Position numbers and translations under genes: made by a program | Shown: positions 21,353 to 32,577 of the stretch, piece by piece | Numbering within the stretch: the stretch's first letter is position 1 | How the letters are laid out: each line of letters begins with the position of its first letter | The notes under the pieces: model-generated | The model's input: the letters and a program-made list of their open reading frames with translations, nothing else | What the model was told of the DNA's origin: nothing | Database searches by the model: none | DNA from: Astropecten irregularis | Lineage: Eukaryota; Echinodermata; Asteroidea; Paxillosida; Astropectinidae | DNA length: 64,000 bases | Assembly (NCBI GenBank): GCA_963971285.1 | Contig: OZ020248.1 | Location: 12,834,001 to 12,898,000 of the forward strand | Direction of reading: 5' to 3'

Positions 21353-23762
21353 AACGCAATTTTGCACATTATCCATAAGTAGGGCATCATCCCCGACTGG
21401 GCGTACAAGTGAATGGGCATGCCCGTAATATTACTTCTTCGGGCACCGCAGTGCTCTGAGAAAATGCGGGATCTTTCGCTCTTTCGTCCGAACTGTAAAG
21501 GAAGGTACATTGTACATGTTGAGACGACACATATAGCTTAGGCTAAAAACGAAAATGGGGTTCGATAACATTTGGTGCTGTAATCAAACACAAACACGAA
21601 ACAGCCGTCACTCACAGACCTCAATCCCCCTGTTGACAAACAAATCGCACGTGCATATGTGCATGCTGGGTACTGTGCTGAGGGTAAGAACTGATGCATC
21701 TTGGTCCATGTGGAGGACAATATTTCTGAGGAAGTTACGAGAAAACATGAAGTGAGACTACAAGGGGGGCAAAGGAACAATACAAGGGTAAACAGCTTTA
21801 TAACCCCCACTGGAAACACAGCGGGAGCCCTTGGCAAATACTATACGGTAACTCTAGGGGCGATTCAAAGAACAATGCAAACAAAAGTGTTGTCAACAGA
21901 CCATCTTTTCCTTTCTCTCAACCTTTCCTTTTAGTTTTACGAGGACTGTTATATGCAATCCCAAATCCTGGCCACACGTTGACACCTATAATACCCGTTG
22001 ATCACGGTACCGGTACACGACTCAGTAGAGCAACATATTTTCCTCATTCTCATTTCATAGTCCTTTCCACCAAGACAATTTCTGGGCACTTTCGCAAACT
22101 CAAAACTGTAGTTGGAACTCCAAAGAAAACAAACGTATGCACTTAGAGCATATTGATTTTGTTGCATGGGGGCTTAGAGATTTTCAAGGAAAGTTATTGA
22201 CGCCCATAGCACGTGCACGATATAACTGCCTATCATTCTAAAAATTTCTACGAAAAGTTAAATCTCCTCGCTAGAATCTCCCCGGCGGTTCACCCGGTCG
22301 GTTTATTCATCTGTTCGGTCATTTTAGGGTCAGGTTTTGGTTTAGTTATAGCCTTGTGGGTTTTTTTCTTCGAAGTAAGCATGGTTTTGGTTCTTTTTTG
22401 GCCCTACGGGCAGAAGCAAAGGATCCCATTTCCCACGCACTATTATTCATGTACAGGAATTGAAGTTCCGCGTATCAGTAAACTAAATGTGGAGAAACTC
22501 TAGCTGTGGTAACTGCCAAGCGCACCAAAACAATCTCGCAAGAATATTACATCAATAAATGTTCAGGTTTGAATCTATTCTATGCAAATCGCTTTGTCTT
22601 GATCTAGCTGACAAATAATGTCAAACGATGAAATGTAGGGTACATGTAGGCCTATATGGTAAACATTTCATCATTGATGTTAACCCTGCGGGAAAAATGG
22701 GACCGACGCACTATTTTGTTTTCTGGTTACTATGGTAAGTTACAGTTCTGATTATGATGTCTTTGTGTATCAACCAGGTTTTGGTGAATACATGCCTGCC
22801 AAAATATCAAAGCAAATTCAATACAACTTTTATTAATTTCAATTTTGGAGTCGAGAAGGAACGCTGAGTAATTGTGGATACTTTCCAAAGTTTTTTTTTT
22901 ATGGTTCGTCGGAATTTTCATTTTGTATAGCCTATAGGCCTAATAGTAATACGCCCACTTCGTGTCACGAACGTTCTGGTCGTGAAAGAAATTGAACAAT
23001 TCACTTCTAACCAAAAAACACCGATGGGAAAGCGATTCTTTGACAAACAAAAGTGACAGGTTTCTCACCTGTACCGCGTCACGTGCTGAGATGAAAAGGA
23101 GCAAATTCATACACATTTTGTTGTTTGCAACAAAATTACAATCAATTTTCGCAGTTGAGTTGACAGAATGCCAACAAACTTCAAAGTGGTTGCATAAGGC
23201 CCGGCTATTCTTGAAACTTCACAGGGACCGAGGGATAATATTTAAATACAATGGGATTCCAAGTGTGGATATATGCAAGTTAGTGTTATTATTTTGTAAC
23301 CATTCCCATTTTAGAATTTAAGTACTATACCCCGCTGATTATTGTGTAAGAAGTGAGACACGTGAGATGATACAGTATATAATAAGCCTACTTGTGCCAA
23401 GAATGACTAAATAGGACGATGGCAGGTTATAATGTGCCAAGATTAGACGGACAAACTTGACCTGTATGCCAAGAATTAGCTATAGGATTTGACCGGATGC
23501 CAAGACCAAATAGTGACCCCTCCCCCAAACTAGGCGTCAATAGTGCGCCCCCTTCGGCCAAAGTCATTTCAACAAAATTATCATCATGGACATTGGGCAA
23601 GCAGAACAAGTTGGTATAATGTAGTCTTTGCAGGAATGTCGTGCATGAAAACATGTCCTATAACCTGGTGGAATCTCCCAAATTCCATGATTTTATCTCC
23701 ATTTATTCATTATTAACCTTTCTATCAAAAAAACGGCAGCCCAACGAATTTAAGCCAAGTCA
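21353..23762. other. no gene seen; unoccupied LINE site at 22354-22359
   Basis: TTGTGG at 22354-22359 is the single, unduplicated target where copy B carries a LINE between two TTGTGG copies (38785-38790 and 41002-41007). ORFs at 22992-23321 and 23427-23654 exist in both copies but show no domain. Confidence 0.7.
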
Positions 23763-23913
23763 GGGGTTGATTTCACCAAACTCATCGTACCTTACTATAT
23801 CAGTCGTAAGACTTATGATGCATTGCAGTCCTACGTGGGATAGGTCACCTACGAGGGGTTATCATTCGTCACTCGAGTTACGATCGATCGCAGGGCTTCG
23901 TGAAATTGACCCC
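23763..23913 (+). repeat. MITE-B
   Basis: GGGGTTGATTTCACCAAACT at the left and CGTGAAATTGACCCC at the right. Orientation is opposite to 10354-10507. Confidence 0.75.
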
Positions 23914-24353
23914 AGGCCTGATTCGGAGCGATCCCGTTCCAAGATCCACCGGCCTACTTCGACCAACCTTCCCCTTAACTCGAGACGACAACATCAAACT
24001 TGAAGTTCATTGGTAAATCGTACAGTGTACTCAGCTCAACTTACACATACCAAGAACGCCTAGCACTTATGTCTAACTCCGATGACAGAAACGCCTGACC
24101 TGAACAACATACCCTCTTCGCCACAGCACAATGCTTCTTGGGTTCTGCTGATGCATGTAAGTTCATCCAGGAGAATTGATGCACCACAAGGCAAAAGTCT
24201 TTTCCCGTGAAACACTGCGTTTCTCATGTTACAGCAGTTGACGTCACACTCACACCATCCAATACCAATTCAGTAATACATTGATTTCCAGTTTCCACAA
24301 TGTACAAACTGAACACATTTCAACTTGATCGTAAAAACTGAACCTCTTCCACA

Positions 24354-24494
24354 GGGATCGATTTATCGAAGCCCTACGATCGATCGTAACTCGAATTATC
24401 AAGGATAACTCATCGTATCCTGCGTAGGACTGCAATGCATCATTAAGTCCTACGATCGCTATTAAGTTACGATGAGTTTGGTGAAATTTATCCT
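24354..24494 (-). repeat. MITE-B, eroded ends
   Basis: Core blocks GAAGCCCTACGATCGATCGT and GTTACGATGAGTTTGGTGAA are intact. The terminal GGGGTCGA is reduced to GGATCGA. Confidence 0.65.
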
Positions 24495-24954
24495 AATTTT
24501 TAACAAGTAGGCCTATAAATTGAATACATGTAATCTTGAGAGCATGATTAAGAGGAAATCATGCAGTGAGAAGCAACGTTTGTATTAAGCATGAAGGTAT
24601 AAAAAGGATGTATTAAGCCTGCCTGCCCCAAATACAACGTTAGCAAAGTGGAACGGAAGGCTCCAACTTTTATAGTACGAAGATTCGGACACCGATGTTT
24701 ATATCTTTTTTCCGATGTATTGGTAAAAAGCATTTACAATTTTTACCTCCATTGTTACTGTAGTGTTATAGTAAACCTTACACAATGATGGGCTCTATTA
24801 CTTCAATGTATTATAATTATAGGTTTAGCTGATTTGACTCGTGGCTATAGAAGATCTGCATGGGCGGGAAAAATTACCTGGGGTGAGTATGATTTACCTA
24901 ATACGTCGTTATCAATGAATATATGCCTCCATTTTTTGTCATTGAGAATCACAA

Positions 24955-25006
24955 ACAAGATCTGCTCTTGTTATTGCTCGTGGGTTCGAATCCCACCTGA
25001 GGCAGC
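24955..25006 (+). ncRNA. tRNA-like remnant (copy A)
   Basis: A perfect T-arm with B box, GTGGG-TTCGAAT-CCCAC, lies at 24980-24996. It is preceded by a hairpin ACAAGA/TCTTGT at about 24955-24971 and followed by an acceptor-like TGAGGCAG. No A box or well-formed D arm was found, and the acceptor pairing is poor, so this is not a functional tRNA call. It could be a tRNA pseudogene or part of a tRNA-derived SINE. Confidence 0.3.
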
Positions 25007-25344
25007 ACCATAGTTCTTCTTTCCATATGGGTACTAACATCACAGTGAATGAAGGATGAACAGATTGCTCTGCTTGCCTCAGTTCGTTGACATCAAGGAG
25101 TTTACATAAGATACCTGGCCGGAATGTGACAAGGCGCTGACATGAAGGGAAGACGGCTGCAGATGTAGTTACACTTACAGAGATCATAAAGATGCTCTCA
25201 CCGAAGAGCTAGGAAGAACTTCGGACTTCCTAGAGCTCTGATGAGCTCTCAAACAATGCCAGGCTTTTCAATAATTCACGAGACAATTAGTCAAGTTTCA
25301 AACTTCACAACTGAACCAACTGTTATAACTTCTCATATGCAGCC

Positions 25345-25432
25345 AAAAGCAATGACCTGAAATATGCAAAAAGCATTTTAGAAAGATTCTTAAGCTAGGA
25401 TAAAACGTCAGGCCCTCCTAACTCTTAGAATG
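25345..25432 (+). repeat. dispersed repeat fragment (copy A)
   Basis: GACCTGAAATATGCAAAAAG followed by a CGTCAGGCCCTCCTAACTC block. It matches 1850-1940, 43990-44067 and 57898-57942. Confidence 0.5.
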
Positions 25433-26190
25433 AAGCTCTTCCTGGTTATGCACTTAGCAAGCTTTAAACTACAATATAGGCCTACATGATTGTAATAGTC
25501 AACATGAAATGGTGGAATACCGTGGCACAATGTAAGAATCATGGTATACATGCACAAAACGGGCGGTTAGTTTTTAAGCTACACCATGGAGCTAGGCTTC
25601 CAAGCTAGCTCCATGCACCTAGCTCCATGCATGTACCTATGTTGATGTTTTGTTTTGTTGTTCGGGGCCTGGATAAAAACACGAGATCACCTGGTGCGAC
25701 CATAATACATGGCCCCCGTATGCTCTGCTTTGCTCACCACGTGGGTGCAACCCGGTCTCACCAAATCAAAACACCGGCCGGTGTTTACATTCTAGGGCCC
25801 GGGGGTTACCGGCCGGCCGGTGTTACTCCCCTCCCTCCATACCCAGGTGCTCTCCCCGGGGAGGGGCCGTGTTTACGGTCGGTCGATTCCACCAGAGCAC
25901 GGTGCTGCTTCACACGGCCCAAACCTCTGACCTCGTTTTCTGGTGAATTGCATATGGGCATCATGCACGTGTTAATTCAATCCCACAAACTCATATTGCA
26001 CAACCTTTCCGAAGGAAAAGAAAAAAATCCATCCATGACCCTGAGATGGAACTATTGACAATTTTTTTTTCCACCAAGTTGTTGAAAAATAGGCCAACAA
26101 CCACAAAATGAGATGAACTAAGTAACAGGCGGCACTGAAGCGACTTGAAATCTGGACAAGAACTTAGCGGCTGTCAAACAATTTTGCCTT

Positions 26191-26360
26191 TGATTTATTC
26201 ACCCGAATGAAAAGGCCTGCGAAACACATAGGTAAAAATAATAATACCTAACCAAATTATAAGAAAAACCCATGGGTATAGGCCTACGTTCTTGCAAGGG
26301 GCTTGTTGTTGTTGCTTGTGATGTACACTATCTCCATTTCGGTCAGCCCGTGAGAATCAA
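26191..26360 (-). pseudogene. repeated putative C-terminal exon, copy A1 (frameshifted)
   Basis: Minus-strand reading shows a Gln run, APCKNVGLYPWVF, an aromatic/aliphatic membrane-like segment and a short tail ending SGE-stop. A 1-nt deletion just before the Gln run breaks the frame upstream. Related copies are at 29271-29440, 44894-45065 and 47630-47770. Substitutions between them are conservative (P/S, V/I), as expected of a once-coding sequence. Parent gene not recognised. Confidence 0.4.
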
Positions 26361-26996
26361 AACTACACATACCACTGACCAGGGACAGTTATACGATGCT
26401 TCAATAATAAATGCAATTTTTGTTCACGCATGCATACAATTTTGATTTACTAAACCATAAACTTCACTCAGCAAACCCAAAGGATCGCAACTGATCATGG
26501 ATTCATCATAATCACCCTCAATTCCCTAAGCTCCAAAGGACTCACCTCTCGCAAATTGGAGCGCCAATTCCTGCGCAGCCTAGTTTCCATACTTATTACA
26601 AAAGTGAGCGATGCTCACCCAAGCATGGATTGTTTTCGGGGGGCTTTTTGGTGTCAAATGAAAGTTGCGAGTCTGAGCTTGCCATACATATAAGACTTTC
26701 TCCCAATAATCATATAATTTGCTATATAGGCCTACACAAAAAGTACCAAGACAACCGCCTTACGTCTGGCCTTTTTTATGATATCGTTTGAGAGTCGCGT
26801 AACATTTGGGAGAAGGCAGCAAACATGAATCATTATTATTAAAAGATGACTTCAACTTCGTATAAGGAAACGACGGTTTATGCAGATAACGAACAAGAAG
26901 AATCGGCATTGCAATTCTCCAACAGTTTTGGAAGACGCTGGGTTTCTTCTGGGAGACTTTCGCTTAAAAATACATGACCAGGTTGAATTATACCAA

Positions 26997-27582
26997 GGGG
27001 CCAATTTTATAGGTATAGTATCATACTTTGGAAAGACACAAAAACAGAAATGTTCACCGTGGATTAACGTATAACTTACAGGGTATGAAGATGGTGGTGG
27101 TAGTACTGGTAGAAACATACCGTTAAAATGTTTTCGTCTGAAATTGTGTATTTATCCAGAAATTAGTAAAAAAACGATTGAAAATCGTTTTGATCTTTTA
27201 AAAGATCAAAATTAAAAGAGAAAGACTTAAGAAATACTGTGGCTGTTTTTCACTGTTTTCTCAAAAAGTGGGCACCGTATGGGACTGGAATTTTCACAAA
27301 TGACTATTACTGTATCGTCCTTGATATTTTTGCCCGTGAATCTGTATTTCTTTGACCAAAAAAGTATGATATTACCTTTCGGGAGCACAACACTTCGGGT
27401 AAATATAAATAATATCACTATGCCAGCCCAAAAACCTTCGCTCAGCAAACAATGACCGAATACAAGTCAAATCAGTAAACATCACATGAAATATTTGGTT
27501 GGTAATCCTGTTTGATTTAGGAAGACTTTTCATGGTTGACCAAATGTTATGCTTAAGCTGCAGCTCTATAAAATTGGCCCCC
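26997..27582 (-). repeat. MITE-C interrupted by MITE-A (copy A)
   Basis: The left terminus GGGGCCAATTTTATAG is separated from the rest (TTCGCTCAGCAAACAATGAC to AATTGGCCCC) by the MITE-A copy at 27009-27380. It is the same nested locus as 45777-46374. Confidence 0.75.
27009..27380 (+). repeat. MITE-A subfamily I nested in MITE-C (copy A)
   Basis: TAGTATCATACTTTGG at the left, AAGTATGATATTACCTTT at the right, and the perfect GATCTTTTAAAAGATC palindrome inside. The TTAA flanks are eroded here but intact in copy B. Confidence 0.8.
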
Positions 27583-27891
27583 AGATGAAAAGAAATAACA
27601 TAACGCGCGCAAACATCTAGGTTCCCATCAAGTTATCATCATCATTGATGGTGAACATAGCTGACCTTTTGACAAGAATGTAGGTCCCGTTCATTTGGTT
27701 CACGGTTTCACCAACATGATATGGCCACAAAACAGCTGGGCAAGATACCTGAGCTCAGACGCATATGTGCCGTGGGATCACATAGGCCATGCAGCATAAT
27801 CTTAAACTCGTTTTACATAATTTTACAACATATGTTATATGAGCTAGGAACAGCTCTATGGTTATAATATGCTGTTATCACTCCGTACATG

Positions 27892-28070
27892 ATTTGCAAG
27901 GCCTCCAAAAATATTATTGAGTTTGAGACAGAAAATAGACTCATCAGTTCGTAAACAGTGCAAACATGAGAAATCTTGGTTCATCAGATACTGGGTTTTT
28001 CCAAGGAAATCAAGATTTATTTTAGTGTCATTTCCAAAGAAGATCGTTCGCCCGAAAAACGATCTTTTTA
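27892..28070 (+). repeat. MITE-A subfamily III arm (copy A)
   Basis: GATTTGCAAGGCCTCC, ATTATTGAGTTTGAGACAGA and a central hairpin GATCGTT...AACGATC. The same arm is reversed at 49916-50118 and truncated at 46651-46770. Copy B shows a TTAAAGGCAGCG start, which links it to the TTAA-flanked family. Confidence 0.55.
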
Positions 28071-28383
28071 GCATTTCGAAAGCATGGTGTAACCGTGGAG
28101 GTTATAGCCTCAGTCATATATTCACGGTGCATCCATCGTACATTCAAAGCAGAGCAATCAAACCGAGGCTTGGATTTAAAATAGTCTGGTACCCGTTTCC
28201 TTTTTAGGATTGGTATTATCTTTTCCAACGGGTATACAAGGAAGGTGACAAGATGGATGCGCAGTGAATAAATCGTAACAGGTGCTTGGCAATTTGCTTT
28301 ATTGTTTGGCTAATTGTTGCTTACCTGTTTTGAATGGCCGCGCAATATTTACCGCAGTACCCTTATAGCCATGCCTAAAGATG

Positions 28384-28500
28384 GATGCGTTCGTTTGGCT
28401 TACACGGGGCAGCTCTGACCAGGAAATTGTCGTGTATACAGCACAAAACAAGCAATCGAGGTTGACTGGTGTTGACTTGTGGAAGCTTAACGAACACACC
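28384..28500. repeat. MITE-F, about 117 bp (present only in copy A)
   Basis: Ends GATGCGTTCGTTTGGCTTAC and GGAAGCTTAACGAACACACC oppose each other. A better preserved copy lies at 52884-53012. It sits in a stretch of roughly 470 bp that copy B lacks. Confidence 0.6.
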
Positions 28501-28689
28501 CAGCATTTCATAAGTGGGCCTGAACCTTATTTCTTTTCTTTCATTCAGAACACAATGTCCCGAGAATTTCATAATAAATACCATACAAACGACGTCTTTT
28601 GTATAACCGATGGCATCTCACCCTGGCACCATTATGCTTTTAAAAGAAACTATTATTCAACGGTTTATCAAAAGCTTAACACGTGATTA

Positions 28690-29050
28690 TTGTTCCACGG
28701 TATTGGTAACATACCATAACAGAAAAATATTCACAGATTTACGTATAACTTTCAGGGTGTGAAGATTGGTGCTTGTAAAAACATAGGCCTACCGTTAAAA
28801 TATTTCCGCCTGAAAAAAAAAATAAAAAATCAAAGACCGAAAACAGTTTTGATTTCGGGGTAAGATCAAAACCATTCTTTATATTTTAAAAGAAAAATTG
28901 AGTTGGGTTTTCGCTGTTTTTTCGTAACTCGGATGTCCCGTTGAGCTTAAATTTCCACAGGTTTAGTAAAATTATTTCATGCACATACTGGATCAGACAT
29001 GTGAGTGCTGTTCTATGACCTATATACTAGTCATTCACATCTTTAAATGG
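28690..29050 (+). repeat. MITE-A subfamily II (copy A)
   Basis: ATTGGTAACATACC, CAGATTTACGTATAACTTTC and GATTTCGGGGTAAGATCAAA shared with other subfamily II copies. The right end is near CATCTTTAAATGG. Confidence 0.6.
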
Positions 29051-29270
29051 TGTAAACGATACAACATTCGGTTGTGTTGTTTCAAAGAAGAAAGCATACA
29101 TTTCAACCATCATCTCCAAACCAATATCACAAAACTAACCTGTTGAACATTTCTCCAAGATCGTTCTTCATGTTTTCTAGAAGGGCTCAAATATAAAACA
29201 TATAAAACATATTGGGAACATTTTTCATTTTTTATCAACTGGTGCGATTTGTTAAAGTTTTCAAATTTGG

Positions 29271-29440
29271 CTTTGATTTATTCACCCGACTGAAATGGCA
29301 TCCAAAACACATAGGTAAAAATAATAATACCTAACCAAATTACAAGAAAAACCCAAGAGTATAGGCCTACGTTCTTGCAAGGGGCTTGTTGTTGCTGGTG
29401 ATATTTTGGCACTACCTCCATTTCAGCCAGTGGCCCGTGA
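29271..29440 (-). pseudogene. repeated putative C-terminal exon, copy A2 (frame open)
   Basis: The reading frame is open over about 60 codons on the minus strand: EMEVV, HQQQQ, APCKNVGLYSWVF, a hydrophobic segment long enough to span a membrane (LVIWLGIIIFTYVF), and SGE-stop. The stop overlaps AATAAA. The partner at 26191-26360 lies about 3 kb away in the same orientation. It could be a terminal exon of a duplicated membrane-protein gene or part of a dispersed repeat. Not recognised. Confidence 0.4.
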
Positions 29441-30140
29441 AAATAAAAATAAAAATTCAAAGTTTTTTCCCCGAACAGAATTGTTCTATTGTATAGTTGT
29501 ACAAACTTTGTAAACAGTAGGCCAGGCCTAATCCTTCACGCAAAAACTGAACTGTATACTGTACCGGTACTCTATTAAAATATCCAAAGTGTGGCAAGGG
29601 ATAAGAGGGTCAGTCGATTACATAATATGTTTGAGCTCCCCCCTCCCCAGCCAGGGATCTGGAAACTTGCCAACTTCGTTGTAAACACCCGGTTGTATAG
29701 TAATCCCAGGAAAAAAGGGAAAACACTAATAAAAAGCTGTAAAGAGTGTCACGTGCAGGACAATTCGGCGCCCGTGTGTTTCTATTTTTACGAAACAGAT
29801 CTGATCGGAATTCAGCAAAACATAAAGAAAACAGGCTGTTAACAAAATGGAGGAAAGCTAATAATAGCAAGAACAGATGACACATCCTGAAACGAAAGTT
29901 ATAGGCCCATACCTTTTGAAAAATGGTATTTGGGGGAAAGATACTGTTATCAAAACAAGTTGAGAAGTATTTGGTTTTATAGATGTTTTTTTCGTCCCAA
30001 TTTATATAGTTGGAATTCTCACACGGTACTGAAACTGGGTTACGTGTCAGTGTTTATTCTGTGTTAAGGTAATAAAGTGCGGGAAATTTTCGCTCGATAG
30101 GCCTAGCTCTTTCCACAATTTAAAGGTACACTAGATGTAT

Positions 30141-32374
30141 ATGGGTCATTCCATGTCAGACCAACGCACTTTTTTACCTTAGGTCTTCCGATTTTTATAA
30201 AAATTGGTATGCAAGTAGGTATCAATGAGTAATGAATGCATGCCAATTTTTAGTGTAATCCCTCCACCCATGTGGCCAGTACGCATGCGCCCAAAAAACG
30301 GACATTTTCATGTTCTGACACTACCTTTGCACAGGATTAAACTATAACTCGGTCATATTTCAACAAAAATATGCAAGTGTGGTATCAAAATGACCAGAAT
30401 TAGATGCTCTAAGTGATGCCACCCTAAAAAATAGAGAAAAAGTAAAAGTGGATACCCATGACCTTTGACACACGATTTTTGACCTTTGACCTAGATTTTA
30501 AAAAAAGTATCATTCCGAAATTTCACGAAACAACGTTTGCCTGATAGAACAGGTCTTTCTCTACAAGATTCCATTGAAATTTCGCTGGGCACTTGAAAAT
30601 TGACGATTTTATGGCATTTTTTCTGATTAATGCATGCGTAGTTTTGTCCCCTTTAATAACAATAGGCCACACAACTTTCTCTGTGCGGTTCCCTTTAATG
30701 TAATTTAAATTTTCCCAATTTATGTCTCATTGTCCTTTATCCTGCAGTACCTCAGAGACTGTATAAAACACTCCCAGTTACACCTTTGTTCTGTATTGAG
30801 GACCTTTATGGTGCATGCGCAGTTTTGTCCTCTTTTACAACGCTAGGCAATATATTGTGATTTCCCCTTATGTAATCTTAAATTTCCCATTGTATCTCAT
30901 TCTCCTTTACTCTGCAATGTATAAAACACCCACATTTACACCTTGTTCTGTGTTTATGGTGTTGGGACTTCAATTTAAAGGATCTTAAGTATTTGACTCC
31001 AATGGAATATGTTTCTCCATGTTGTGTTTATAATTCCGTGCTTATATTGTAATAGGAAAATGAAAAAATAAAAATTATTGATTATTTTGTCTTAGAAAGA
31101 AATGGAATGGTCTAATAAAGCAATGAACAAGATGTTGGCCCAGAACCATTATTGTTGGATCTTCAGTATAAACAATAATGGGACGACAACCTGCGTACAA
31201 GTACAAGTATATTAATGGTTGATGTATGTTGACCTCCATAAAGACCATGATAGTATAAACGCATTCAATTGTTCGGTGCCATGAAAACTGAACCTGATGG
31301 AATTCAGCACACTGAAATGATTCCTTGAAATTTTCTTTTCAAAATGTGATCCTCATAGGGCCTGTGAAGACTTGCTTTGGCAGCAAGGTGCTTCATTGTG
31401 TCACCTAGCTGATCACATGACCAGGCGCGGTTCTAGAGCCAACATTTTTTGGGGGGCTAGAATTAAGAGCCATTATTTTTGGGGGCTAGAAGACCCAATA
31501 TTTTGGGTTCTTCTAATACTCGCTTCTGCTATGTCTTATTAGGGGTCGAAAAACATGCACATTATAGCCCACACAACGTGTTTTTTTTTATGTAATTGGC
31601 GCTTAATAACTGAAAAAATCCAATATTTTCAAGAATTTCTTTTCAACTTGCATTTTTTTGGGGGGGGGGGGCTAGACAAAATGTTGGGCCCCCCTAGCCC
31701 CCTCCCCCTAGAACTGCGCCTGCACATGACCCTGTACCATGAGCCGTGGCAAAAAAATATCCACTTAGCCCCAGTTCTTCCTGTTTTGGTAGTGGGCAGA
31801 TGATTTGTCCTGAAAATAAAAATACGTTGCAGAATTTCCCTGGCCTTTGCCGAGTTTAAGTGTGGAATAGGGTAAGCATGGTAAGTGTCGAAGGGTTTCT
31901 GGACGTTATTCGAGTGACATGCATCAGGAGTCATGCATCCATAACCATAACCAGTTGAAAATACTGTACATAACAATGTGACATTATATTGGACCAAACT
32001 AATATGCGAATTTTCTTGTTCAGCTGTAGTGCCTGTGCAATTAATTCAAGCAATAGATAATCTAATTTTCATGAAATACGTATTTATTACGGCCAATGTG
32101 ATCGGGTCGGTGCAACTGGAACATAGCTGCCGAAGCAAGTCTTCAGAGGCCCTGTGAGGACATCTTGAAAAGACAACATTCACATAATCCCTTCATTGTA
32201 CTGAATTCATTCAGGTTTATTTATCTGCAGCAAAGACTATTCAGGACACCGAGCAATTGCATGCTATCCTATCCGAACCCTGCCCAACAAACACAATAAT
32301 GGAGAAACATATTCCATTGGAGTCAAATACTAGATCCAAAGGTCCTCAATACAGATCAAAGGTGTAACTGGGAG
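30141..32374. mobile_element. foldback-type element, right end lost in gap (copy A only)
   Basis: Begins ATGGGTCATTCCATGTCAG exactly where similarity to copy B stops. Blocks in the left half recur reversed in the right half: 31338-31386 with 32122-32170, and parts of 30766-31030 with 32290-32374. The left arm has a tandem duplication of about 150-180 bp (30631-30811 and 30812-30960). The right arm is cut by the gap. No transposase ORF is visible. Class uncertain. Confidence 0.65.
31422..31722. mobile_element. hAT-like MITE, 301 bp, with 8-bp target duplication
   Basis: Ends CAGGCGCGGTTCTAG and CTAGAACTGCGCCTG are inverted repeats with one mismatch. Both sides carry the 8-bp direct repeat CACATGAC (31414-31421 and 31723-31730). 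CAG-type ends with an 8-bp duplication are the hallmark of the hAT superfamily. There is no transposase, so it is non-autonomous. It is inserted in the left arm of the foldback element. Confidence 0.85.
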
Positions 32375-32574
32375 NNNNNNNNNNNNNNNNNNNNNNNNNN
32401 NNNNNNNNNNNNNNNNNNNNNNNNNNNNNNNNNNNNNNNNNNNNNNNNNNNNNNNNNNNNNNNNNNNNNNNNNNNNNNNNNNNNNNNNNNNNNNNNNNNN
32501 NNNNNNNNNNNNNNNNNNNNNNNNNNNNNNNNNNNNNNNNNNNNNNNNNNNNNNNNNNNNNNNNNNNNNNNNNN
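32375..32574. other. assembly gap of 200 N
   Basis: Exactly 200 undetermined bases, a round number typical of a placeholder. The left edge is inside an inverted-repeat element. The right edge starts directly in sequence homologous to 16163 onward. Confidence 1.
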
Positions 32575-32577
32575 CTG

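Larger units (their letters stand above)
16160..30140. other. duplicated segment, copy A (about 14.0 kb)
   Basis: Co-linear with 32575-48505 across its whole length. Shared landmarks, in order: a MITE-A copy, a 15-bp tandem array, the 3' region and gene of the secreted cysteine-rich protein, MITE-D, MITE-B copies, a tRNA-like T arm, and MITE-C with nested MITE-A. The right edge is near 30140, where copy B diverges and copy A enters a foldback element. It may be a true duplication or the alternative haplotype of copy B. Confidence 0.9.

Noticed and set aside
24939..25187. Minus-strand ORF containing RWDSNPRA (copy B: GGIRTHE)
   Set aside because: These words are the translated reverse complement of the tRNA T-arm and B box. 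They are a common false-protein signal.
29610..29885. Minus-strand ORF with a leucine-rich start resembling a signal peptide (copy B 47989-48321)
   Set aside because: The ORF continues differently in the two copies through frameshifts and reads into low-complexity DNA. No constraint is seen.
30631..30960. Tandem pair of about 150-180 bp with TATAAAACAC as LTRs of a retrovirus-like element
   Set aside because: The units are adjacent rather than flanking an internal region, there is no primer-binding site or polymerase ORF, and the pair sits inside a foldback arm.
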